The translations under genes were made by a program, and so were the position numbers. Positions 26,207 through 33,835 of a stretch of DNA of 64,000 nt are shown here, one piece after another; position 1 is the stretch's first letter, and each line of letters begins with the position of its first letter. The stretch is taken from assembly GCF_028864635.1 (NCBI RefSeq), contig NZ_CP104850.1, forward strand, positions 1,742,001 through 1,806,000, written 5' to 3'. Source of the stretch: Cloacibacterium sp. TD35. Its GTDB lineage: Bacteria; Bacteroidota; Bacteroidia; Flavobacteriales; Weeksellaceae. Below the pieces are notes generated by a model. The model did not search any database. It saw nothing but the letters and a program-made list of their open reading frames with translations, and was not told the origin of the DNA.

Positions 26207-26440
26207 TTTAATAAATTCTCTTCCCTTTCCTGTTTTTAAATATTTTTCGCGAATTAAAGCATCATTTTTGTTGTCGAAGAATTCTACATGTAAAACTTTC
26301 CAAGGTCTAAAATTTTTAGTGAACCCTTTTTGAGATAGGGAATTGTGAGACTTAAATCTTTCAATAAGATTAGAAGTAAAACCTACATAAGTTTTACCAT
26401 ATTTTTCTGAAAATAATATGTATACTATAAATTCATCCAT
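26189..26440 (-). CDS. Small GIY-YIG nuclease-family protein
   Basis: This 83-residue protein is a stand-alone GIY-YIG domain (UvrC/YhbQ-like). VYILFSEKYGKTYVGFT holds the motif in the form VYI…TYVG, then the conserved Arg (LIERFKSH), the WKVLHVEFFDNKNDALIREKYLK helix with the metal-binding Glu, and KTGKGREFIKG. Its start codon follows directly on the T run of the tRNA terminator. Its last codons (GLIFA-stop) run into GGGCTCATA, the anticodon-arm sequence of the decayed tRNA copy. So the gene is inserted between a tRNA and a copy of that tRNA's 3' part. No promoter of its own is seen. Nuclease activity and any mobility are inferred. Confidence 0.82.
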   Translation of the reverse strand: MDEFIVYILFSEKYGKTYVGFTSNLIERFKSHNSLSQKGFTKNFRPWKVLHVEFFDNKNDALIREKYLKTGKGREFIKGLIFA

Positions 26441-26445
26441 AAAAA

Positions 26446-26475
26446 AAGAGGACTATTTGAATAGTCCTCTTAGCT
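26446..26475 (-). terminator. Terminator of the tRNA-Met gene
   Basis: AAGAGGACTATT and AATAGTCCTCTT form a 12-bp stem around TG. On the minus strand a T run follows and runs into the ATG of the GIY-YIG gene. Confidence 0.8.
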
Positions 26476-26478
26476 TAG

Positions 26479-26551
<73 letters not shown>

Positions 26552-26562
26552 ATATTGTGGTG

Positions 26563-26592
26563 CAAAGATACGAATAAATTTTAAAATTGCAA
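26563..26592 (-). promoter_or_regulatory. Promoter of the tRNA-Met gene
   Basis: On the minus strand it reads TTG, 19 bp, TATCTTTG, an exact match to the Bacteroidota consensus TTG-N19-TAnnTTTG. It ends 11 bp before the tRNA. Confidence 0.7.
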
Positions 26593-26774
26593 ATCTTAAT
26601 TGAAAATTGAATTTAATAATTTGAAAATGAGATAGAAAAATTTTATTTCATGTTATTAAAAAAAACAAAAAGTAGGATAATAGAGTATTGAAAAACTGAT
26701 AAAAACCATTAAAAATCATTCAAGATTATTATTTCAATCATTTTCTATGTCTTAATTTAGCTGAAAATTTTGCA

Positions 26775-28187
26775 ATGAAAAAGTTTTTTCTGTTCAGTAT
26801 TCTTTTACTTTTAGTTACTTGTAGAAATCAAGAAGAAAACAATCCTAAAACTCCAGATCCTCCATTATTTCAACAAGCTTATCAACCGCCTTATTTTCAA
26901 ACAGATTCTCAAAAATTCATTTATGATATTAATGCATTGCCAGAAATTACGGTAGAAGTTTCTCTTGCAGAATGGAATAAATTTTTGAATTATTACGACC
27001 AAAATCCCAATAATGAAGAATATGTAGCCGGAAAATTCACTTGGGTGAAAAACGGAACTACAGAAATTTTAGATAATATAGGATTGCGACTTAAAGGAAA
27101 TACCAGCAGAAGAAGACCAGAGGGAAATCCTGGAGAAACGCATAATACAACCAATCCAGATTGGCATCATGCAAGTTTTACAGTTAGTTTCAAGAAGTAT
27201 AATAAAACTCAACTCTTTCATAATTCAGAAAAAGTGGTGCTTAAATGGTTTAAAGACGATGCCATGTATGCCAGAGAAGTCTATTCTTATGATTTATTTG
27301 AGAAATTTGGAGTTTGGACTGCGTCACAATCCAGTTATTGTAAACTTACCATAAAAGTGACTGATGATAACAAAGCCGCTTATTTTGGAGTTTATCAGTT
27401 GCAAGAACCTGTTGACGATGTTTATTTAGCTAATAGGAGTACATTTTTTTCTACGACTGGAAATTTATGGAAAGCGAATTGGGGAGCAAGTTTTAAAGAT
27501 GCTTCCACTTCGAATATGGGAATTGAAGATGTAACTTTAACGTATACCAATACGCCAATTTATGATTACAAAGGAAGTAAATCTAATTTGGAAACAGCCA
27601 AAACACAATTAGCAGATTTCATCACGAATGTCAATGCTAAAAATGGAGATGATTTTAAAACTTATATTTCACAAAAAATGGATGTAAATCTATTTTTGAA
27701 AGCCTACGCCGTAAATGTAATGGTAGGAATGTGGGATGATTATTGGAATAATTCTAATAATTTTTATTTCTATTTTGATGCTGCAGGAAAATTTTATTTC
27801 ATTCCTTATGATTATGATAATACTTTGGGAACATCACTTCTAATGACAGATTCTGGCATTCAGAATCCTTTAACTTGGGGAAAAAGCGACCAAAATCCTT
27901 TGGTTTCTAAAGTTCTATCTATTCCTGAATACAAAGCACAATATATAAAATACCTCAATGATTTGATTGACAAAAAATACGATTTATTTTATCTCGATTA
28001 CAGTCAAAAAAGAATTCAGAAATGGCAAAATATGATTGCAGCGCATGTTTCTAATGATACTGGCGAAGATATGACCATTACAGATATTCCTGCATCTTGG
28101 GGAAATTGTGGTTTCTACAGATTAAGAGGCAACAGTTCTACGGATAATTATTTCGTGAGAAAGGCTGCAAGTATTCCTGAAAATTAA
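26775..28187 (+). CDS. CotH kinase family lipoprotein
   Basis: It has 470 residues. A lipoprotein signal peptide ends at LLLVTC (Cys16). The CotH fold is recognisable from LRLKGNTSRRR near residue 103, KVVLKWFKDDAMYAREVYSYDLFEKFGV, YFGVYQLQEPVDDVYL and the metal-site motif FYFIPYDYDNTLGTS near residue 350. CotH proteins are atypical kinases first known from spore coats; in Bacteroidota they are surface or secreted proteins whose substrates are mostly unknown. It is a single gene following the tRNA region. Function beyond the fold is not known. Confidence 0.9.
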   Translation: MKKFFLFSILLLLVTCRNQEENNPKTPDPPLFQQAYQPPYFQTDSQKFIYDINALPEITVEVSLAEWNKFLNYYDQNPNNEEYVAGKFTWVKNGTTEILDNIGLRLKGNTSRRRPEGNPGETHNTTNPDWHHASFTVSFKKYNKTQLFHNSEKVVLKWFKDDAMYAREVYSYDLFEKFGVWTASQSSYCKLTIKVTDDNKAAYFGVYQLQEPVDDVYLANRSTFFSTTGNLWKANWGASFKDASTSNMGIEDVTLTYTNTPIYDYKGSKSNLETAKTQLADFITNVNAKNGDDFKTYISQKMDVNLFLKAYAVNVMVGMWDDYWNNSNNFYFYFDAAGKFYFIPYDYDNTLGTSLLMTDSGIQNPLTWGKSDQNPLVSKVLSIPEYKAQYIKYLNDLIDKKYDLFYLDYSQKRIQKWQNMIAAHVSNDTGEDMTITDIPASWGNCGFYRLRGNSSTDNYFVRKAASIPEN

Positions 28188-28235
28188 TTTATTCTATTGT
28201 ATTTCAGTTTGTTGTGAAAATTTAACAATATTTTA

Positions 28236-28249
28236 ACTAATTTTTTAGT
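28236..28249. promoter_or_regulatory. Putative BlaI operator 1
   Basis: ACTAA-TTTT-TTAGT, a perfect dyad upstream of the blaI -7 element. A second copy lies 45 bp on. Confidence 0.55.
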
Positions 28250-28268
28250 GATAAAAGAAAATCTTTTC

Positions 28269-28276
28269 TAAATTTG
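28269..28276 (+). promoter_or_regulatory. Putative -7 element of the blaI-blaR1 operon
   Basis: TAAATTTG fully matches TAnnTTTG and lies between the two operator dyads. Confidence 0.5.
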
Positions 28277-28280
28277 TATC

Positions 28281-28294
28281 ACTAAATTATTAGT
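28281..28294. promoter_or_regulatory. Putative BlaI operator 2
   Basis: ACTAA-ATTA-TTAGT, the same arms as operator 1, just downstream of the -7 element and so over the likely transcription start. TTAGTGATA (28245-28253) and TATCACTAA (28277-28285) add a larger inverted pair. Confidence 0.55.
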
Positions 28295-28360
28295 TATGAT
28301 TTCTTTTTTGTTAAATTTGATTTTAGAAATAGTTAATTTCTTCTTATCAATAATGATGTA

Positions 28361-28726
28361 ATGATTATGACAGCAAAAACACTTACAAAAGCAGAAGAAC
28401 AAGTAATGCAATATCTCTGGGAACTAGAGACCGGTTTCTTAAAAGATATACTAGAACTTTTTCCAAAACCGAAGCCTCATACCAATACCGTTTCTACCAT
28501 TTTAAAAATTTTGATGGAAAAAGAGTTTGTGGGGCATAATGTTCACGGAAGACAGCACGAATATTTCCCGCTCATTTCTAAAGAAACCTACAGCGGAAAA
28601 TCCATAAAAAGTTTGGTGAAGAACTATTTTGAAGGTTCTTACAAAAACGCTGTTTCATTTTTGGTAGAAAAAAATGAGATGAGTGTAGAAGATTTAGAAA
28701 TGCTTCTAAAAGAACTTAAAAAATAA
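28361..28726 (+). CDS. BlaI/MecI/CopY family transcriptional repressor
   Basis: It has 121 residues. The winged-helix DNA-binding domain is evident in LTKAEEQVMQYLWELETGFLKDILELF and the recognition helix in HTNTVSTILKILMEKEFVGH, followed by the dimerisation helices with SVEDLEMLLKELKK. In the BlaI family the repressor is cleaved or released when the membrane protease BlaR1/MecR1 senses its signal. The partner gene follows after 66 bp. Two ACTAA-N4-TTAGT dyads flank the promoter, which fits autoregulation. The start may be the Met at 28361 or the third codon (28367). Confidence 0.93.
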   Translation: MIMTAKTLTKAEEQVMQYLWELETGFLKDILELFPKPKPHTNTVSTILKILMEKEFVGHNVHGRQHEYFPLISKETYSGKSIKSLVKNYFEGSYKNAVSFLVEKNEMSVEDLEMLLKELKK

Positions 28727-28792
28727 TGAGTAAGAAGTGTAACAGCTTCATCATTTACAATTACTTATTAATCAACACTTAAAACAAAAACT

Positions 28793-30646
28793 ATGGAAAC
28801 AATATTCCTGTATTTCGGAAAGATGATTTTAGTTTCGGCAGTGATGTCGGCGTATTATCTTTTGTTTCTTCGTGACAAAACTTTTCACCATTATAACAGA
28901 TTTTACCTTCTGGGAACGATGGTTTTAAGCCTTTTGTTACCGCTTTTAAAAGTAGAATATTTCACTATAGAAACCGATAGTAGAATTTTATTATTGCTGA
29001 ATCAATTTAATCAAAATTCTTCTCAAGAAGTTGAAAACACTTTCAATGTTTGGAATTTTGGAGCTTTGATTTTGGGAATAATTTCCTTTTTTCTTTTGGC
29101 TAAATTAACTTTAGGATTGGTGAAAATTCATCAGCTCAAAAAAGAATTTCCAAAGGAAAGCATAGAAGGAATTACCTTTTATAACACCAACTTGCATGAT
29201 GCTCCGTTTTCGTTTTTTAGAAATTTGTTTTGGAAAAAATCGATTCTGATCAACTCAGATTTAGGAAAACAAATCCTGAAACACGAAATGGTACACATAG
29301 AACAAAAACACAGTTTTGATAAACTGTTTGTCCAAATGATTCAATCGCTGTTTTGGTTTAATCCAATTTTTTACTTCATCAAAAAAGAAATCACCCTTAT
29401 TCATGAATATCTGGCAGACAAAAAAGCTGTGAAAAACGCGGACACTAGAGCATTTGCGCAGATGCTTTTGGCGAGTAATTTCTCTGGAAATGTATTGCCT
29501 GCAACCAGTCCGTTTTTATCATCAAACCTTAAAAAACGACTAAAAATGCTTACACAGAAAAATACAAAATACAGTTATGCGCGTAGAATTTTGGCTTTGC
29601 CAATTCTTTTCGGGGTTTCCTTTGCGCTATTGGTAAATGCTAAAAATATTGAAATTAAAAAGCAAAATAAAGCCATAGAAATTGCAGTTCAGGAACTTAA
29701 AAAAGATACCGTTAAAGAAAAAGATGTGCAAAAATTGTTAGAAGCTCAACAAGCGAAAATTAATAAAGCTTCTGAAAAAATTAAAAAAGAGAACGAAAAA
29801 ATAACTACACTTAGCGAACAAACCCGTAAAAAATCTGAAGAGTTACAGAAAATTGCTAAAGAAAAAGGTGCAGATAGTTATGATTATGAATTGAAAGCCA
29901 AAGAATTAGAAAATATTGGAAACGAGATTGATAGAATTGCTAATTCTGAAGCGTATCAGAATAATTGGAAAGAATTTGAGTTAAATTTTACTGAAATGGA
30001 TAAAGTTTTTAATTCAGATGAATTTAAAAATCAGTTCAAAATGAATGAGGAAAAAATGAAGGAGCTCGAAAAGAAATTTAATTCTAAAGAATTTAAAGAT
30101 AAAATGATTAGAGTTCAGAAAATGAGAATTCCTCAAATGATGGATGTAGAAGTTCCAGCTCCGATAACTCCACCTATAAGTATAGAAAAGTTAAAAAACA
30201 GCCCAAATTCTAATCTTACGAAAGAAGAAATTAAAAAATTAGATAAACTTTCAAAAGAAAGAGCAGAACTTTCAAAAAAACAAGCAGAACTTGCTAGAAA
30301 ACAAGCAGAAATTGCCAAACAACAAGCAGAAATTTCTAGAAAATATGTTCAAAATAATCCTTGGGTTATCGCTATTGATGCTGTTGAACCTAAAACTGAT
30401 GTTAGAAAATATCCACGTTTAAAAGCAGATGTTATGTATGTTGATAAAAATGGAAATGCTGAAATTTCTGGAATTAAAGAAATGGATTTAATGCCATCTC
30501 CAAAAACTAAAATCTACATCAATGGTAAGCTTTCTACCAAAGAAGAAATGGATAAATTAAACCCTATTGATATTGCTACTGTAAACGTAAATAAAAACGT
30601 GAATAATGGCAAAGAAGAAGGTGAAATAAGAATTCAAACCAAATAA
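28793..30646 (+). CDS. M56 family BlaR1-like membrane metallopeptidase with coiled-coil tail
   Basis: It has 617 residues. Hydrophobic segments occur near residues 5-22, 37-55, 90-113 and 265-283. The zinc protease motif HEMVH is at 164-168, with IHEYLADKKAV near 203 giving the third ligand. This is the MecR1/BlaR1 protease that would inactivate the BlaI-like repressor encoded upstream. Instead of a penicillin-binding sensor domain, the periplasmic part from about 290 to 530 is a Lys/Glu-rich coiled coil (KKQAELARKQAEIAKQQ), followed by a small beta-type C-terminal segment. The signal sensed is therefore probably not a beta-lactam bound by a classical sensor domain. A terminator follows. Confidence 0.92.
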   Translation: METIFLYFGKMILVSAVMSAYYLLFLRDKTFHHYNRFYLLGTMVLSLLLPLLKVEYFTIETDSRILLLLNQFNQNSSQEVENTFNVWNFGALILGIISFFLLAKLTLGLVKIHQLKKEFPKESIEGITFYNTNLHDAPFSFFRNLFWKKSILINSDLGKQILKHEMVHIEQKHSFDKLFVQMIQSLFWFNPIFYFIKKEITLIHEYLADKKAVKNADTRAFAQMLLASNFSGNVLPATSPFLSSNLKKRLKMLTQKNTKYSYARRILALPILFGVSFALLVNAKNIEIKKQNKAIEIAVQELKKDTVKEKDVQKLLEAQQAKINKASEKIKKENEKITTLSEQTRKKSEELQKIAKEKGADSYDYELKAKELENIGNEIDRIANSEAYQNNWKEFELNFTEMDKVFNSDEFKNQFKMNEEKMKELEKKFNSKEFKDKMIRVQKMRIPQMMDVEVPAPITPPISIEKLKNSPNSNLTKEEIKKLDKLSKERAELSKKQAELARKQAEIAKQQAEISRKYVQNNPWVIAIDAVEPKTDVRKYPRLKADVMYVDKNGNAEISGIKEMDLMPSPKTKIYINGKLSTKEEMDKLNPIDIATVNVNKNVNNGKEEGEIRIQTK

Positions 30647-30652
30647 AAACTT

Positions 30653-30692
30653 AAAATCCTTCAAGGATTCTAAATCCTTGAAGGATTTTTTA
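30653..30692 (+). terminator. Terminator between the blaR1-like gene and the GLPGLI gene
   Basis: A 17-bp stem: AAAATCCTTCAAGGATT with AATCCTTGAAGGATTTT around CTA, then T residues. The next gene begins 13 bp later, so read-through may feed it. Confidence 0.8.
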
Positions 30693-30704
30693 AATTAATA
30701 CACT

Positions 30705-31565
30705 ATGAAAAAATTACTTTTTACTTTTTTATTGATTTCAGCATTCTTTTCGGCGCAGAATAGATTTATCTATGATTATAAATTTGTTACGGATTCTACC
30801 AATAAATCAGAAGTGAAATCAGAACTCATGTATTTGGATATTTCTGATAAGGGTTCTAAGTTTTACAGCAGAGAAGTTTACGTTTCAGATTCTATTATGA
30901 CTGCTGCTTTTGAGAAGCAAATAAAAGCGACGGGAAGCATGAATGTAGATATGAAAGCCATGTCTATGAGAAAAGGCAGTGTACGCTATAAAATTCATAA
31001 AAATTATCCTTCTTTCGATACCTATTCATTAACCAGAAGCGGAATGGATGCTTATAAAGTTTGGGACAAAAGAAAAATTCAATGGAAAATTCTTCCAGAA
31101 AAACAAAAAATAGGAGAGTTCGAGGCACAAAAAGCGGTTACAGAATTTGCAGGAAGAAAATGGACGGCTTGGTTTACCGAGGAATTACCTTTTCAAGATG
31201 GTCCTTATAAATTCAGAGGATTACCAGGACTGATTGTGAAATTAGAAGATGCTACTCAGTCTCACATTTTTGAACTAAAAGCAGTAGGTAAATATAAGGA
31301 AGAAATTCAAAAAGTTTCTGAATTTGTAGGCAATGATAAATACATAGAAGTAAATCAAGAACAATACAAAAAGATATTTTTAGAAGACCGAAATGATCCA
31401 GCAAAATCGATGAAAATGGCGATGGCAAATGGAGCAGGTCTTCAGTTCAGAGATCAAAGCGGAAACGAAATTTCTGCATCTGAAATGATTAAAAGAAGAG
31501 AACAACAAGTCAAAGAAAATAATAAGCGAGACAATAATATTTTAGAGTTAGACTTACTTCAATAA
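30705..31565 (+). CDS. GLPGLI family secreted protein
   Basis: It has 286 residues with a signal peptide (residues 1-17, ending FFSA|QN). The family-naming motif appears as FRGLPGLIVKLED near residue 170, preceded by the typical WTAWFTEELPFQDGPYKF stretch. GLPGLI proteins are common in flavobacteria, often next to BlaI/BlaR1-type pairs or TonB receptors; their role is unknown. The C-terminal segment is charged and helical. Its position right behind the blaR1-like gene hints at a shared regulon. Confidence 0.92.
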   Translation: MKKLLFTFLLISAFFSAQNRFIYDYKFVTDSTNKSEVKSELMYLDISDKGSKFYSREVYVSDSIMTAAFEKQIKATGSMNVDMKAMSMRKGSVRYKIHKNYPSFDTYSLTRSGMDAYKVWDKRKIQWKILPEKQKIGEFEAQKAVTEFAGRKWTAWFTEELPFQDGPYKFRGLPGLIVKLEDATQSHIFELKAVGKYKEEIQKVSEFVGNDKYIEVNQEQYKKIFLEDRNDPAKSMKMAMANGAGLQFRDQSGNEISASEMIKRREQQVKENNKRDNNILELDLLQ

Positions 31566-31570
31566 CAAAT

Positions 31571-31606
31571 AAAAATCCTGAAAATCTAAATTTTCAGGAT
31601 TTTTTT
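31571..31606. terminator. Bidirectional terminator between convergent genes
   Basis: AAAAATCCTGAAAAT pairs with ATTTTCAGGATTTTT around CTAA, with T runs on both strands. Confidence 0.85.
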
Positions 31607-31627
31607 ATGTTTAATTTTCAGCAAAAA

Positions 31628-32281
31628 TTACATCATCTTTTTAGAATCTGCAATAAATTGAGCTAAACCGTTATCAGTTAAAGGGTGTTTTAGTAAAGAT
31701 AAAATCGGAGCAAGAGGCGTAGTAACTACATCTGCACCAATTTTTGCACAGTTGATAATGTGCATAGAATGACGAATAGAAGCTGCTAGAATTTCAGTTT
31801 TGTAATCGTAGTTATCAAAAATAATTCTAATTTCTTCAATTAATGCTAATCCGTCTGTAGAAACATCATCTAATCTTCCTAAGAAAGGCGAAACGTAAGT
31901 AGCGCCAGCTTTTGCAGCAAGAAGTGCTTGTCCAGCAGAGAAAATTAAAGTACAATTGGTTTTAATTCCTTTATCTGTAAAATATTTTAAAGCTTTAATT
32001 CCGTCTTTAATCATAGGAATTTTCACCACGATATTTGGGTGAATTGCTGCCAATTCTTCTCCTTCTTTAATCATTTCTTCGTAAGTAGTACTTAGAACTT
32101 CCGCCGAAATATCACCGTCTACAATTTCGCAAATCGTTTTGTAATGATTTTTAATTGCTTCAGCTCCAGAAATACCTTCTTTCGCCATTAAACTTGGGTT
32201 GGTGGTAACACCATCTAGAATTCCTAAATCTTGTGCCTCTCTAATTTGGTCTAGGTTAGCCGTGTCAATGAAAAACTTCAT
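31628..32281 (-). CDS. Transaldolase / fructose-6-phosphate aldolase family (TalC/MipB type)
   Basis: It has 217 residues, the short transaldolase form. [31 protein letters not shown] is the canonical start. The Schiff-base lysine is Lys87 in [39 protein letters not shown] follows. The enzyme transfers dihydroxyacetone units between sugar phosphates in the non-oxidative pentose phosphate pathway; whether it acts as transaldolase or FSA is not decided by sequence alone. I chose ATG 32281 because seven extra residues upstream (MQKNKFN) would extend past the normal N-terminus and toward the likely -7 element. Confidence 0.92.
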   Translation of the reverse strand: MKFFIDTANLDQIREAQDLGILDGVTTNPSLMAKEGISGAEAIKNHYKTICEIVDGDISAEVLSTTYEEMIKEGEELAAIHPNIVVKIPMIKDGIKALKYFTDKGIKTNCTLIFSAGQALLAAKAGATYVSPFLGRLDDVSTDGLALIEEIRIIFDNYDYKTEILAASIRHSMHIINCAKIGADVVTTPLAPILSLLKHPLTDNGLAQFIADSKKMM

Positions 32282-32299
32282 ATTAAATTTATTTTTTTG

Positions 32300-32307
32300 C
32301 AAAGATA
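32300..32307 (-). promoter_or_regulatory. Putative -7 element for the transaldolase gene
   Basis: TATCTTTG on the minus strand, an exact TAnnTTTG match, 18 bp before the chosen start. Confidence 0.45.
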
Positions 32308-32344
32308 AGAATTAGGGATTAGTTTTCAGGGATTAGTTTTTAGT

Positions 32345-32465
32345 TTTTTTTAGCGCACATTTCCAGCTTTCGCTACTCGCTTCCTAAAAAAAATCCAAAC
32401 CAAAACCTTTGCTTTTTTTGGGAGAGCTCAAACATGCCGCTCAATCTGGGGCGCAATTTTGGTTT
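32345..32465 (-). ncRNA. Flavo-1-like structured intergenic element, copy 1
   Basis: On the minus strand, conserved pieces read GCCCCAGATTGAGCGGCATG, TTTGAGCTCT and then GCGAGTAGCGAAAGCTGGA. A second copy with the same order is at 59296-59415. The ends can pair (CCAG with CTGG) to close a structure. It resembles the structured element often found between genes in flavobacteria (the Flavo-1 motif), recalled and not checked with a covariance model. Confidence 0.45.
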
Positions 32466-32491
32466 AAATTTCGCATTTTTCCATAAATTTG
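32459..32491 (+). promoter_or_regulatory. Putative promoter of the peptidase E gene
   Basis: TTG at 32459-32461, 22 bp, then TAAATTTG at 32484-32491, with the start codon 29 bp later. Confidence 0.45.
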
Positions 32492-32520
32492 AAAACTCAT
32501 AACTTATAATTCATAACACA

Positions 32521-33213
32521 ATGAACGTTTTATTAGCTTCCACATCATCACTTTTTGGTGGGAAATATTTAGAATATATCAAAGAAGAAATTGCTGAATT
32601 ATTCAGTGGAATAGACGAAATCATCTTTATTCCTTTTGCAAGACCAAGCGGAATTTCACATGAAGAATACACGCAAATTGCGAGTGATTTTTTTGAACAG
32701 ATTAATATTAAAGTAAAAGGATTACATGAATTCCAAGATAAAATTACAGCGGTAAACGATGCAAAAGGCTTTTTTACAGGTGGCGGAAATACTTTTCTCC
32801 TCGTGAAAACTTTGCACGAAGAAAATTTAATGACCGTTTTATCAGAAAATGTAAAATCTGGTAAACCATATTTAGGGACTTCTGCAGGAAGTAATATCGC
32901 AGGAATGAATATGAAAACTACGAACGATATGCCGATTGTGTATCCGCCAAGCTTTGATTGCATGGGTTTGGTTCCGTTTAATATTAATCCGCATTATCTA
33001 GACCCTAAACCAGAATTGAAGCATAATGGGGAAACCAGAGAAACCAGAATTAAAGAATTCCTTACTCAAAATGATGTGAAGGTTATCGGTCTAAGAGAAG
33101 GAAACTGGATTAGAGTTCATGGCAACAGAATTACAACAGAAGGAACACAATTGTCTAGAGTTTTCGAGAAAGGAAAAGAACCTTATGAAATAGAATCGGG
33201 CAATTTGCTGTAA
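32521..33213 (+). CDS. pepE: Dipeptidase E (peptidase family S51)
   Basis: It has 230 residues. This serine peptidase cleaves Asp-Xaa dipeptides in the cytosol. The nucleophile is Ser121 in LGTSAGSNIAG; FFTGGGNTF at 84-92 and INPHYLDPKP near 155 are further family motifs. No signal peptide. The gene stands alone, with a terminator shared with the convergent thioesterase gene. Confidence 0.92.
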   Translation: MNVLLASTSSLFGGKYLEYIKEEIAELFSGIDEIIFIPFARPSGISHEEYTQIASDFFEQINIKVKGLHEFQDKITAVNDAKGFFTGGGNTFLLVKTLHEENLMTVLSENVKSGKPYLGTSAGSNIAGMNMKTTNDMPIVYPPSFDCMGLVPFNINPHYLDPKPELKHNGETRETRIKEFLTQNDVKVIGLREGNWIRVHGNRITTEGTQLSRVFEKGKEPYEIESGNLL

Positions 33214-33240
33214 AATCTTGATAAAGAATTTGGGAAAATA

Positions 33241-33276
33241 AAAAGTGAAATGATTTTTGTCATCTCACTTTTTTAT
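33241..33276. terminator. Bidirectional terminator
   Basis: AAAAGTGAAATGA and TCATCTCACTTTT pair (one mismatch) around TTTTTG, with T runs on both strands, between convergent pepE and thioesterase genes. Confidence 0.75.
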
Positions 33277-33291
33277 TTTTATTTTTTTAAT

Positions 33292-33702
33292 CTATTCTTT
33301 CCATTTTTTTTGAATGAGTTCCATTAAGAAATCTGGGCATCTAGACACTTTGTTGGTTGTAGCGTCTAAGAAAAATAGAGTAGTAGAAGCTTCCGTAATT
33401 TTTTGTTTAGAATCATTATAAATTTCATACTCGAATTCTATTTTTACTCCAGGAATTTTTTTTACATAAGTATGAATTTCTAAAACTTCGTCATAAAAAG
33501 CAGGTTTTAAATACTTGATTTTGTACTCAGAAACAGGCAGCCAAATCCCACGTTTTTCGATTTCATCATACGAAATTCCTAGCGTTCTGAATAGCTCAAC
33601 TCGAGCAACTTCTAGGTATTCTGCATAGTTGCCATAATAGACGTATTTCATAGGGTCTGTTTCTCCGTAACGTACTCGTAATGTGTGAGTTGTGTATATC
33701 AT
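33292..33702 (-). CDS. Hotdog-fold acyl-CoA thioesterase, YbgC/4HBT type
   Basis: It has 136 residues, the typical single hotdog domain. The start LRVRYGETDPMKYVYYGNYAEYLEVARVE carries the catalytic-site Asp of the 4-hydroxybenzoyl-CoA thioesterase/YbgC family, with Tyr in place of the usual His. FEYEIYNDSKQKITEASTTLFFLDATTNK matches the second half. It would hydrolyse acyl-CoA or acyl-ACP thioesters in the cytosol; the chain-length preference is unknown. It is divergent from dnaA, with 133 bp between the starts. Confidence 0.9.
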   Translation of the reverse strand: MIYTTHTLRVRYGETDPMKYVYYGNYAEYLEVARVELFRTLGISYDEIEKRGIWLPVSEYKIKYLKPAFYDEVLEIHTYVKKIPGVKIEFEYEIYNDSKQKITEASTTLFFLDATTNKVSRCPDFLMELIQKKWKE

Positions 33703-33835
33703 TTTAACTTTTCTTTAATACATACAAATATATTTTTAAAAAAGCAATACCCCAAAAATTTTTTTAAGAAAAAAATATTTTTCATATTTGTCTTTCCGAT
33801 AAAAATTAATCAGAGAAAACTATTTAGCAGACAAA

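Noticed and set aside
33703-33835. Replication origin next to dnaA
   Set aside because: No TTATCCACA-like boxes or AT-rich repeat cluster were found on either side of dnaA, and dnaN is not adjacent.
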